From the NCBI GenBank assembly GCA_013398055.1, contig VZRS01004414.1, positions 686,604 through 750,603 of the forward strand: a stretch of DNA of 64,000 nucleotides, read 5' to 3'. This DNA comes from Ifrita kowaldi (Eukaryota; Chordata; Aves; Passeriformes; Cinclosomatidae). Shown here one piece after another: positions 9,047-21,463 of this stretch (its first letter is position 1; every line of letters starts with the position of its first letter). Made by a program: the position numbers and the translations under genes. Under the pieces are notes generated by a model. It was not told the DNA's origin, did not search any database, and worked only from the letters and a program-made list of their open reading frames with translations.

Positions 9047-10934
9047 CCCAGAGAAATGGGACCTAGGTGCAGAGGCCAAAAGGATGAGTTCTGAAGGGAG
9101 TCGACAGCCAGAATTTTCTGGCTGAATTGCTGCTTTTTTTGTGTTTTTTCCTTTTGTTTCCAGACAAAACACATTTGAGGGTGTGGACTATTGAAAGCCT
9201 CAGGTGCAGTGTTTGTTTTGTTTGCTTCATACAGTAAAGCAGACCATATGTTTACTGAGTTTCTGCCATTCCACTCAATAATCCACACACTTTATTTGTT
9301 GCCTAAACATTTTTCTTAACTTCTCTATGACAGTAACATAGCACTTGATGGTAACAGTGCTAACTCGTCTTCAAGGACCAGAAAAAAGTAGCTCATTTCA
9401 CAAATTAGGATGTGAAGTCAAAGGATGGCTGTGATATGATTCTGTATCTCTCAGTAATAGTAAATTCTAAGTTCTCAAACACTGTAGACAGTGTCTGGAT
9501 ATAAATAAAGACTGAGCAGCAGCTATAAGAGAGACAATTTTGAGGGGATTGAGTGGATTACAGCCCTGTGCTAGATCTCTAATCTACATCTATTCCAGAA
9601 AGGAATGGATTTGAAAGTTTGATGAAACAAGATCACATTCTCCAGATGCACAGACAGAAAAAATGCACTGTACGAAACAGCCAGCTATCACAGAGAGAAA
9701 TTTAGACAAGCTGGTAAGACACTGCCTAACTTTGATGAAAGCTTTCATCACAAAATTCTCCTTTCAGTGACTCATTGCAGCACTTCAGTAAATACAACCA
9801 TTGTTCTTTTCCTCCTATATACACTGACCACACAAGGAAATCAAGCAATCCAGCACAGCCTGTGTCCATGTTGGGTTAACAAGAAGAATCTCAGCAAGAA
9901 TTCTGTGTCCCACTGTGGGCTGTAAATGACATCGTTTGCTACCAAGCTTTTTAAAAACAGGTTGCAAAAGAAAGGAGTCACTCTGCCTGGAATTTTCTAA
10001 GGATCCAAATGAAAATGCAGTGTTATACGTTAAGAATGGAAATGAAATGCACTTTAATTAATTAAATATACAGAAAAGAAAAATCAGAAGGAATAGTATG
10101 CTAATAAGTCCTTGGCAATATAGTTGTACTTGACAAGGAATATTGATTACTGGGCTGTTTCACATTTGCTATGCACTAATGCACTGAGCACACATAGAAA
10201 AGCGACAGCTCTGAAGTAATTACATAGGAATTGTCAGTACATTCATTTGTGTTTGGGTTATTTCACTGCACTGGCATTTCTATAAATTATAACATGTCAC
10301 CTTAGATGTACACAGAAGTTAAATCATTTATCTTCCAACTAAGCATAGAAACAAGAGCAAAAAGGTCCATTGACAAGAATTTGGATAAAGGCCTTAATAA
10401 AATATTGTAATGTTGTAAGACTTCTGACTGATTTTCCTCTTTTTTTTTTTAATTAATTGAAGCTAGATTTAATTGTCCTCCAGTCATCTAGGGTGAAGAG
10501 AATACAACTGTAACTTTCTCCAGTGTACATGTTTATGAGACATAAACATTCAAAACTAAACGGAAATAATTGTTTTCCAGAGGCCATTAAATAGTCAACT
10601 AATACTTGTACTCATGAAGTTGTCTCTGCTATCTGAGGCTAAATCTGGAGACCTAGAGAAAGACTCGTGAGATTCATCAGGTACCTGATTTAAGACCCTT
10701 TGATTTACCCTTGTCACCAGTCACAGTGTAGAGCGCACATTTTATTCAAAGAATGTTATGAGCTAGTTAAGTGACACAGCTGAATGAAGCACTTGCCTGT
10801 CAGAAGAGTGCTAATACAGTATTTGAAATTTATGAGTATCCTTATAGCTAAAACAATCTACTCAGATAATAATTATCAGGTCAATGCCTTTTTAGAGAAG
10901 TAATTGACATCTCTGTAAAAGCTGGCGTTTGGGG
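9047..10934. other. Unique AT-rich non-coding sequence
   Basis: Nothing is supported as a gene. A pyrimidine tract ending CCAG at about 9131-9163 looks like a splice acceptor, but there is no convincing following exon. Confidence 0.6.
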
Positions 10935-10958
10935 TTTTGTTTGTTTGTTTGTTTGTTT
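10935..10958 (+). repeat. (GTTT)n microsatellite
   Basis: About five GTTT units in a row follow GGGGTTTT. Confidence 0.85.
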
Positions 10959-11029
10959 CACTGTCTGGAGTGAGAAAAAAACAAAGAAAAAGGGAAGAGC
11001 CATCATTTACACAAGCCAACAACATTTCC

Positions 11030-11131
11030 ATGCAGCAAAGAAGGCTAACCACGTCCCAGGCTGTATTAGAAGGGGGACTGGAGAAGATGACCTTCAGATA
11101 TCCTCTCTAAACTCTGTGATTCTGTGCCTCC
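11030..11131 (+). mobile_element. CR1 LINE 3' fragment, + orientation
   Basis: The phrases GGCTGTATTAGAAGGGGG, GACTGGAGAAGATGACCTTC and AACTCTGTGATTCTGTG follow the order of the 3' end of avian CR1 elements, ending in the TCTGTGATTCTGTG tail. Part of the consensus between the first two phrases appears deleted. CR1 copies are usually truncated at the 5' end and lack target duplications and poly-A, as here. Divergence is high, so the left limit is approximate. Confidence 0.62.
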
Positions 11132-11133
11132 GT

Positions 11134-11187
11134 GAAAGAAAAGGAAAGGCAAAGAGAAAGGGAAAGGGAAAGAGAGAGAGGGAAAGA
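11134..11187 (+). repeat. Purine-only (GAAAG)n-like tract
   Basis: An uninterrupted A/G-rich tract (GAAAGG, AAAGGG and GA units) directly follows the CR1 3' tail; it has one C near the middle. It may have grown from the short tail repeat of the CR1 copy. Confidence 0.8.
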
Positions 11188-14100
11188 ATTACAACCACTT
11201 ACCTGATTCCAGCAGTCTGAAACACAGATGTTTGTTTCCCACTAAAATAGAAATACAAAATATATTAGGTTGGATTATTTAACTTTGGTTTTCCTTCTTT
11301 ATTTGGTTTGCAGTGTATTTTTGTAACATTTTGAGGTTTTATCACAATTATAAACCTCTTAATTTTGATCAATGGCAGGGTTTTTCCCCCAAACCAAAAT
11401 TGCTGGACTGTTCAGTTAACGATCTTGAGGTTGTTCACGGTTCTATGCCATTCCTTGTAAACTGCTTCTTTAACAAAAGTACAGCTATAAAGCCCGTGCC
11501 AATGATATGGGCTTGAATTAAACATCTCGGATACTTAACCTTTTCCAAGTGAGCAGTAGAAGAGACTAGAGTAGAAGACAGGTTAAGTTTATGATATCTA
11601 TGATTCATTAATTAAAAAATTATCAGTGGTGCATGAGCTGCCAAATCTGAAGATGTAATTTATCCTACATTTTACGACTCTATTTAGTAATTTTTTTTAA
11701 ACTCAAGATAGGAAAGAGGTTCCTACCAAACTCTCCTCAAGAAATTTAAAACCAGGACTCAAGACACTGTTTTCAGACATTAAACCTTAGAGACATGTTA
11801 GATGTTCACTTTATATAGTGAGGAGTATCTTAAACTGTTGTAAACTTGCATAAGAAAGGTGAAGCAGTGTTGCAGAAGCAGTGCTGCAGAAAATCTGTAT
11901 GTCACAGCTTGCTCATAACTGGGAAGTAAAAGGACAGTTTTCACAATCCGAGGTTGCTGACAGTAGCTGAGAAAGATATTTGAGTGAAGCTGGCATGCAT
12001 GCTGAAAAACATTAGTTCAGAGTAAAAACCCTTGGGGTTTGTTTTTTTTTCTGAATATGAGGTAGGATTTTAATTCAGCAATAGATAAACCTTCAAATGG
12101 ATCTAGATTTTCAGTTTGCTTCAAGGCTGAAGAGTTTACATGATTATGCAAACTCTCAAATTCTGCCATTTGCAAAATGAGGCTCAGACGTTAAATGACA
12201 CTATCAGTGCACATCTTCCATGACAGCCAATGTATATTTTATATATTGAACTGATGGCCTATCTGGATTTCTTGATTAGGGAATATTTAAAGTTTCTACT
12301 GTTTCTCTGTTCTGGATAGGCCTAGAAGCACTGACTGAACAGTGTTCATCATGTTTTGGGCTCTCTGACAAAAAATGCAAGCGAAAATGAGGTATTAAAA
12401 GACAGGAAACTTCTGTGAACATTTGAGAATGAAGATCATCAGTTACAGCTTTGGACAATGATTCAGACAAGTCTGTATCTCATTCATTTCCAGCTGGTTC
12501 TCTCCCTGATCCAGTTCACAGTAATTCAAGTGAGAAAATTTAAGATACAAATTGTTGGAGAGTTGTGTATAACTTCACCTTTCCTCCTTACTTCCAACTT
12601 CAATATTCTACTGGGAGCACCACAGTGAGACAAAGAAGTTGATATATTTACTTCTAAATGCCAGTAACAAATCAGACAGCACAACCCAGTGCAGTGAAGG
12701 GAGGCAATTACTTTCGAAAGGGTGAAAAAAGGCTCTGATTTGTATTTTGCCAGTTATGAAATACTTTTAATAATTTCTTTCCCCGATGGCCACCACTCCT
12801 CATGTGTCACTCTGGGTTATCCCTGGGGTATGTTTATGTAACAGTCAATTGGCTCTAAAGGTCTTTTTTTTTCCTATTGGGTGAATTTGACAGTCAGGTT
12901 TGAGAATGGTTTAACTCCCCATTAACTGTTGTTAATTTACAAGAGAGCTCCTGCAGAAAACAAACAAACAAACTCATAATTTGATGCAACATCAGTCTGG
13001 AACACCAAACAAAGCCATTAAGAACAGCACAACTATTGGGATTAGCAAACACAGGTGACTGGGGAGAAGGAGCAATCAAGCAAACACCAGAGCTTTGTCA
13101 TTCTCTGGGAGAGGTAGTGCGATTCCCTTCATTTATTAATCTTCCTGTTGGGTTCAGAAATATGTTGTGAAAAAAAATCACACACAAAGGCAAATTTAAA
13201 GCTCAAGTTCATGTTTAAGAATTTTGATATGCAGTAAATAAACTGTTCATACTTTTTCTGAACTCATCGATAAGGACAGAATTTGAGAGTCAAATGCATT
13301 TCTTGTAAGGGAACTGCACACAGCAAAGCCAGACAAGTTCCTCTAAATATCCCATTCCAGAGTTTGAAATTTGCACCCACTCTGCATGACACATTAAATC
13401 CTGCTGCAAACACAGTCTATGAGAGTTGGTGGAGAAGAAGTTTGTATTAGATCCATTTTCACTCCTGACATCCATCTCCAGCCTTTGGTGAGGCCAGCAG
13501 TAGTTGTGCAAATACCACTAGTCATAAAAAGGCTTTTTTTTCCCCTTCTGTTTTTTTGTTAACATAAAAAGAACCAGAATGGAGAATTCCAAAAGAGCAT
13601 TATATGAGCAGAGTTTGTAATTGATGTTCATTCCTTCTATGGAAAATAGAAATATTTCTTCTATGTCATCATATTTTTTAATGTTACATTTAAAGCCCTA
13701 ATGACTGATTAACGCCTCATAGTGTGAACTGCCTTGTACAAACGAGGATGCCTTTATTTCAATGAACTTTAAGCAAAATGTGGTTACAACATTTGCATAA
13801 TTACTTGTAACCATTTAATTTCCGGTGTCTTTGAAAAAATTAATCAACCTTAATTGCTCAGGCTGTGCAAGAAACAAAAAGATCAACATGCTGCACACTA
13901 CTTAGGTGGATCAGGGCTGGCTGGTATCTGTCAGGGAGCATTTTATGCTCCAGGGAAACCCTGACACAGGTGACGGGGGAGAAAAAAAAGGGAAATAAAA
14001 GACGAAGACAACAAGGGATAGGATATATTATGATAAGTATAGAGTCTGATAGTTTTGGAATGGAGGACTGAAAGGCAGGGAAGGAGGTTTGGTGCAATGT

Positions 14101-17100
14101 ATGGAGGCAATAAAAAGAAGTATTGCCGCTTGGAGGATTTTATCACACAACATTGCCAAAGATGTTTAAAATATATCCCTGCCACAGGACTCAGTAAAAC
14201 CCAGGAAGAAGCAGGAGAACAAAAGCTCTCCTTTAGGATTTTTTTTCAGTTTATTGGCAGAAACAAACCTGTCAAATTACATTATTTCAAGTCATCTCAA
14301 TTGTATCTGCCAATCCCAAGCAGAACATTTCTTGTCTTTTTTTTTGGATGGGGGTGGGTGCTTTACGTTTTGGTTTTTTCTCATTGAACATCCTTTTATC
14401 GTTTTTACCCGTCCTTTGAAAGAATCATTAGTGTGAATTGACAATTCAGTACATTTCATTCTCAGGTTTTAACAGAAGGAAAGAGTAGCCTTCCTCCAAA
14501 TATTTCTTTCTTTCTACTTAGGGGTACTTGATAAATTTGTCCTTTGAATTAACAATAATTCCTGTTGACCCATTTGTATGGGGTAAGCAACTGCTACTTC
14601 ACAGTCTCACCAGCTGAATAGTACCCAGCAGAACCAAACGACAGGTTTTCAGCTCAGAAAGACAAAAGCCAGTTGTACCCGTGTTTTCTTTGAAGCTCTC
14701 CTGCAGCATGATGAACAAGTCAAACTGACTCCTTGATCATCCTTTCTGTGCAGATAAACCTCTCTGGGGAGCTCAGCTGAGGTAATGCCAAAGAGAGCTC
14801 TCTCTTTGTCAGATCAGCTCCCAGGAAAGAGTTGAAGGAGACTTTAAGCTGTCCTAGCAATACCTGTACACAGGAAAAAAAAAAAGTGCATAAAAGTGTT
14901 TTAAATTCATCTCTGTTCTCTCTCACTAGCTCTGTGTTGGGCAAAATCGGGCCAAACTACAGAGTCCAGACATCAATCATCTGTCACACAGATCCCTCTC
15001 ACAGCACACTGCCTTTCTCAAGGGTTCACATGTTGCATCTGTTGTACCTGGAATGCAGTCCGTAAGTTTTGATTTGACATTTGTTTCCACAGCAATCAAC
15101 TGGGAAATAACTATAGGTGATAAATACTACATTGCTATGACAAACAATTCCAGCCTGCAAATCAAAACACAAAAGAGTATGAACAATAAATTTCATTCCA
15201 TCTGTACAGACATGCACTAAATAGTCAGATACAGGGCAGAATTCAAAGTTTCCAGTAGGCTTCAGCTGCATATTTCCCAGCCAGTGTTCTATTAAAGGTT
15301 GTCCTATCACCTGAGGATGTACTTTTATGTTGAAACTAGAAATAAGCCATGATGAAATTCTCAGAGCAAACAGATTATTGCAGTAATGATAACCAGGATG
15401 CCATTTATTCTCGAGTATACTGGCAAAGTCTCACACTTCAGTCGTAAGGATACTTCAAGAAAGTACTTATTGCTTACTTACTTATGGCAGTAACAACCTA
15501 AGCATCCCCAAACATTAGAAAAAATCAATTATTTAATTATTTCAGGACAGAAGTTGTATGAAAAGGTCATTTTAACTGCCTTCCACACGACACAATTCTA
15601 TTACATCAGCCAATCACTCGTGGAAGAGTGACACTTGCATTTGAAGACAAATTTGACTGCTAGGGACACAGCTGCGGTTTGACAGTGCTGCACTGCCCGA
15701 AATAGAGCTGGAGGTGGCACAGCCAGGAACAGCACCCTGCTCTGTGCACTCCTGAACTTCAAAGCTTTTCCGTCTCAGAGAAGGAAAATAGAAAGGGTCC
15801 AAAGAGCATCTAAGCTTCCCTTTTGAGAAAATACTCAATTCTACCTTTAAATTTATCTTTGCTTGGAACAGCATTCATTTAAATTTAAGAGGGATATTTT
15901 CTTGTCTGGGAACCATGAGTATTTCATGTGATGAAAAATATTCAATGCAAACTTTTCCAGAAATTCATCGTTCACGTTATAAACTCCCCATGTAGTTAGA
16001 TGCTGTGCAAGCAGTTACAGTCCCTGCCAGAAACAAGAGTGCTTTGATATAAAATAAACAACAGCACAAGAGAGAGAGGTGGATAAAAGTTACTGCATTA
16101 ACTCCTGTTTATTTATTTTGGGTATTTCACTTAAAAAATGCTGTACACCTTCATTTAAAAACACTGAGAAATGTAAAAAAAAAAACAACCAGGAACACCA
16201 TTTAGCATTCCAGCCACTAACCTGGGTGATTTGTGAGATCTAGCAGATTTGAAGAGGTATGTGGAGGGTAATGGTGTATCATTGTGACATTTCCCAGCTC
16301 AATAGACCTTACTAAAAAAATAAGCCTCAAAAGCTTCCTGTGAAGAAGGGCAGCACTGCTATTCCAATTTTATTATGAGAAAATGAGTCACAGTGGGTTA
16401 AAGTTAAATACAGAGACTGAAGTCACACTAAACTGGTGTGGTTCAGCTTCAGAATGAAGCCCACCTAGGTCCTGCTTCTTTCTTTTAATAGCATGACTGT
16501 GCTGGCTTTCTAAAGAGCCATGAATATATTACAGAAATTGCCTTTCTTCTGTCCCTGCATGGGCTGCCACAACAGGCTGAATGCAAACAGGGATGATTCC
16601 AGGGAACTGATTTCATAACCATGCCATTCGGAGCTCGGAGAGATTGATGAATATGTGCTGGAAGGCACTTCTCTCACGTGGTCTCTGCTTTTGCCTCACA
16701 ATACTGAATTCCCTCACGAAGATTAAATATGTGCATAAACACAGGTGAGAGAGGCTTTTAACTTTTCTGCTCTTCACCAGCTGTTCTTCCATTCCACTGA
16801 ATTTTCACTTACTGCATTTTCAGATTGACTATGAAAATGTGGGACGTATCAAAAACCCTCACAGAAACACACAGAAGTATGGAAGGATGAAAAAATAGGA
16901 AACAATTGAGAGACTGGCAGAGTTCACAGAAAGCACTCTCTCTGCTTCATAAGTTTGATTTGAATTATTATCACCTCAGAACCCTCAGTCAATGCCACAA
17001 TACAAAATTTGGACTATGGCTGATAAAAAAACTGTAGCTAGAAAGCAATTCTCCATGTATTTCTTTGAATTTTGTGCTCAGCAGATTTACAAAATGGATG

Positions 17101-20100
17101 TTCAGAGATAAAATGTTTCCTCTTTGGCTAATTAAAGTGTAGGGCCACAGTGGTAATAATGAGAACTGGATTTCTGAGACTCTAGGAGAAACATTTTACA
17201 CAGGCAGAGCATGTTGAACAGTTTTGAGACTGAAAATTACGACAGAAATGAATGTCAATTTAGGGGAAAAAAAATTGGATCTGATGAATACTCTGAAGTC
17301 ACTCTCACTCTTAAGGCAAGATTATGAAAAACCCTCAATCCCCTTTTTTACTTTTTTTTTTTCATTAAATGAAAGGTCTCTTTGGCTCTTGGACAGTGAA
17401 TATGAGGATTATTAGTTTTGTTTTGAATCACTAGGGCTAGCTATTCCTTTTCTGTTTCAAAAAGGAGAATAAAGAGAAAGGAAGTAGTGTGAGCTTTATT
17501 TGCAATGTAACTACAAAGGAGCAAATCCTCAGCTCATCCACTTGTCTGGGAGATGGGACTAAAGAGAAATTTAGCCTCAGGGAAAATTTCCTGCTCCAAG
17601 ACATTGAGATCACATTTTCACCCACAGAACTGACCATTACCAGATGTCTCAAGAGTCAGGCAACCTGCAAACCCTTGACCTTCCATGAACAATCAACCGA
17701 CCCTATTTGCCTCCCTACCCCTGCCCAAGTGTGACTGCTGGAATTCTCTCTCTTCCTCTGGATCAAATTTTTCTGCATAGTGTTGTAAATTCCTCGTGTC
17801 TAGCACTGCACATAGCGTGTAAGAGCCCTGAAAGACAGGAAGTTAGTCAATAGTGCTGTTCTAGCGAAGCTGTTACGAGGTTGTATTTGCACGAGGGTGC
17901 AAATGGGGGAAGTGTTGCCTATAACCAAGCATAAGAACACACCGAGACATTTTTGCTTACTCCCTACCCCCACTTCAACACATCTTTCAAACCAAATAAG
18001 AATAAAAGTAGAAGAGGAATTCAAAGCACGAGTGCAATTTCTTGGGACAACTTGATACTATCCCTGTGGAGCAGAACCACGGTGTACATGGTAGATGCAC
18101 CTCGTGCACTGCTGCAACATCACTGAGCAGCTATTTCCAAAGCCACCTTAATTCTCAGCACTCTGTATAAACTAAGCACTTCAGAAAAGCTGGAGGGATC
18201 AAAATGATGAGGTGGATTTTTTAACACCATGCAACTTATTTCCTAAATGCTTATAATAGTGTATTTTTTTAAAAAAAAGGGAGGAGTGAGAAAGGAATAA
18301 TTAGAATATGACAAATTATTCATCAGTATCTCCCCACGCCAATGAGACATTTCACAAGGCAGTTAATTATACCAGAATGATTAGTGCATCCATACTTATG
18401 CTGACACATCTGTAACATGAAAATCAGGTAGTTCTGAAAAATCTGATGCTGTTACTAGACTTCACCAAATAGTGTCTCAAAAACATTTCAATGTTTCATC
18501 TAAAGGATTTGCACAGATTAAGTTAATTGGAGATACGTTTATTCATCTAGACTTCTTTAATTTTCCGCATTAGGCTTCTAAGGGATTTTTCATATTTTTT
18601 ATTATTTTTAATAAATGATGCAACACTGAAAATTAGTCACTTTCTTTCCTTAATCAGGAGAAAGTAGGTTACTGCTTTGCATCCCATAAAACACAAGAAC
18701 AACCTCATTAAAGATCTGGTATTTTACATTTTTCAGTGACAGTTTTGTACATCACCAGAGTTGGATTTCATATTAAGAATTCCAAAGGATGTTGCAACAG
18801 GTGATCTAGGGATTAAGAATTCATGCCCTGGGTCACACTAATAATTCTGAATTCTCTTCAGTACCATCCATCATAAATATTTTCCCCCTGAGGCTGGCTC
18901 TCAGATCCATATGGAGCACGTGGTCGCTGCACTTTGCCTTTCTCCTGTGCAGGGCCCTTGTTGCAATAACCCCTGCTCTGAAGGACACCTTGGGTGTCCA
19001 TTCGCTCTGAAGGTCCAAGATGAACAACTCTTAATCTGACCATGCTCTGTTTCTCCCTTGACAGCCATTGCTGGTGCCTTGGGCTTCACTTGCTCCCCTG
19101 TCTAGAGGCAGCTGCAACCAAGGGCACTGTCTTTGGAGTGAACTTGACATGGACTCAGAATCACCCTACACAGCTCCAAGCCCCTGCTAGCAGACAAATT
19201 AATACTCTACAGACTGTCCTGAGCCTGAGCTTTTTTCATTCTAAGATCTTGTACTTCCTGCCATTTGCCATTGAAGCTCACATCATAAAAAATCCTGCTG
19301 TACTCTTCCTTGTCCAAACAAGGACACAACCAAAAATGAGCCTCTTCCACACCCTATGACGCAGGATGGAAAATGCACAGATACACAAAGATGCCCTGGC
19401 AGTTGAAGTGAGTGGCTGCAGAATAGCTTTGTGGATGGAGGGAGGCAGAAGAGGCAATTACACTGAAATCAACAGATATTTTGACACATTGCTTGCAACA
19501 TTTTTATACAACTCTTCAGAGTGTTGTGATTCATCCGGGTCCATCCTTCCTGGATTGCAGGTGAAGTGAACAAATCAGCGTGGTTTCTGTAACCTGCAGT
19601 TAATGGCTGCAGTTAATAGCTTGTGATATTGCTAGCAGGGACAGAAACTGCAATTAGTTTTATTAAAGGGAGAAAAGGTTTAAGGTAGCAGAAGTTGGGA
19701 GCACCAATACTAATTAATTCCACAGAATTAAAGGGTGGTGTCATTACAGAATCTGTGGTTTAAAATAAAAAGGATGATACTTTAGAGGGCCACAAAAGCT
19801 TTTTCTCAGTCACTTCGGTACCTCTTTATTTTTTTCCCTTTTTGGTTGGGAGCAATGCATCATGCAGAGAGAAAGAAAATTAACATATCATAAAGCACAT
19901 CAGGCAGTGGCTTTGTATTGCACCTGTGCTGTACCCTAGGAGATAAGGCCAGAAGGAGGCTGAAGCCCCGTGTGTCCTGTGAAGGCTAGCCAGATGTGGG
20001 ATCTTCCCTAAAAGCAAATGCTCTCAGGGCTGGGTGTTTCATGATGTGGAGCACAAGCTGCATTTCAAGTAGGTACGAATCCAGCAGTCTTGTGGAAAAG

Positions 20101-20775
20101 CATGGACCCTTATGGTCAGGAAAAGGCCTGCGAGCCCTTCTGACTTGTAAGCCCCTGCAACCATACATTGCAAAAAGACCTGGGAATAGTTGTCAGAGTG
20201 GTAATGACCAGCTATCTAAGATATATGGTACATCGGCTTTTCCTCTTCCTCCCGATTTTCACACAATGCACACCTCAGAGGCTTTTTTGTATTCTGGCAT
20301 GACAGGTGAGATGAAAGATATGGATTATCCAAAAAGACCCAGCATTTATGTATTAACAGCATAGGCAACTTCAGAGTTTGAGGGAGAGCTACACCATCCA
20401 TATGACAGCTGGAGCAGGCCCTGGCTCTGTGAAGGGTGCAGGTATGCGAGACTATTAAGATTCTTTCAAGCAGGTTTTTTGTCATAAAAAATATTGCAGA
20501 GGTCTGTCCTCATAAAGCTGAAGCCCTGTGGCTTCACTTGTGCCGCACACAGTGACACAGAACACCTTTAATTTCATCACTTGAGTAAAGAGCTGCTGCC
20601 CACAGGCCAAGCTGGCAGAATTCTGCTACAAATACTCCCAGAGTATCCACACTCAACTACATCTTGTATTTGACAAGGCAGAGTGGTAGAGAAGCTGGTG
20701 CATCACTGCTTGAGTGTGTGAGTTGCTGATGCCCCACTAGAGAGTTATAAGGTGTGAACAGAGTCCCACCAGAGA
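11188..20775. other. Long gene desert, unique AT-rich sequence
   Basis: Over 9.5 kb there is no supported gene, RNA gene or clear transposable element. Open frames are at most about 120 codons with no recognisable domain, and most are paired with an opposite-strand frame. Short homopolymer A and T runs are common. G+C rises towards the right, approaching the solo LTR at 20782. Confidence 0.6.
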
Positions 20776-20781
20776 GCCCAG
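20776..20781. repeat. Left target-site duplication (GCCCAG)
   Basis: GCCCAG directly precedes the TG end of the LTR and is repeated exactly at 21458-21463 after its CA end. Confidence 0.8.
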
Positions 20782-21030
20782 TGTCACGCTGACCTCTTGG
20801 CTACCTGGTGGCCTTGGGAGGTGACTTGAGGTGCTCGAGCGGCTGGAACAGAAACAAACTCTGAGGCTCAGTGGGAGCCTTTTCGCCTTAGGCTCACTGT
20901 GGAGAAGGCTGCAGATCGCTGGAATGATGTGACCGGTGAAAGACCGAGAAGGACTCTTCTGTGCACCAAAAGTAGACCGATTAGCCGGGGGGAAGCTTGG
21001 CAGAAAGAGTCATGAGTAGTTCTGACAGCG

Positions 21031-21039
21031 CTTTTTATA
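21031..21039 (-). promoter_or_regulatory. TATA box of the solo LTR
   Basis: TATAAAAAG on the - strand lies downstream of the CCAAT and GC-box elements in the order expected for an LTR promoter. Activity is not shown by sequence. Confidence 0.55.
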
Positions 21040-21295
21040 GAACTGAAAAATCAGGGGTGGGTCCGGAGGGAGAACCAATAGCAAAGTGATAAGGGTTGAC
21101 AGGTAACAAATAACAAGGAGCGGAAGGAGGGACATACAAGGAAGAGCCAATGGGGTGTCGAGAACTGAGGAACTTTCCAGAACTTAATTAACTAGGCACT
21201 GAAGCGTATACATAAACATGAACGAGCTAACCAATAGAAAGCTAAAGAACAGAGAACATTCTGGCAATGGGGGAGGAGATGGGCTTGCTGGCAAC

Positions 21296-21332
21296 GCCCA
21301 AGGGGCGGTTCTGGAGATGCCCAAGGGGCGGT
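21296..21332. repeat. Doubled GC-box unit (GCCCAAGGGGCGGT)
   Basis: The 14-bp unit is present at 21296-21309 and exactly again at 21319-21332, each carrying a GGGGCGG Sp1-type box. Tandem doubling of promoter elements is common in LTR U3 regions. Confidence 0.8.
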
Positions 21333-21457
21333 GTCTTCAGACAGGAGTCCCGTCCTCCGAACCGCCCATAGACCCACCCTCGGGATCACTGTCGTGAGCG
21401 GGGAAATCCACCCACTGGATGTCATCACGTCCCGGGGCGGATTGGGCCACCGCTACA

Positions 21458-21463
21458 GCCCAG
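21458..21463. repeat. Right target-site duplication (GCCCAG)
   Basis: Exact copy of 20776-20781, directly after the CA end of the solo LTR. Confidence 0.8.

Larger units (their letters stand above)
20782..21457 (-). mobile_element. Solo LTR, second family, probably - strand
   Basis: The 676-bp segment runs from TG (TGTCACGCTG) to CA (CGCTACA) and is bounded by a perfect 6-bp duplication, GCCCAG. It is richer in G+C and CpG than its surroundings. Read on the - strand it has promoter order: three GC boxes (CCGCCCC; + strand 21434-21440, 21325-21331, 21302-21308), three CCAAT elements in inverted orientation (+ strand 21231-21235, 21147-21151, 21075-21079), then TATAAAAAG (+ strand 21031-21039), leaving about 250 bases for R and U5. 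No AATAAA follows, which weakens the orientation call. A host CpG-island promoter is the alternative, but the TG...CA ends with duplication favour an LTR left by recombination between two LTRs. Confidence 0.78.
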
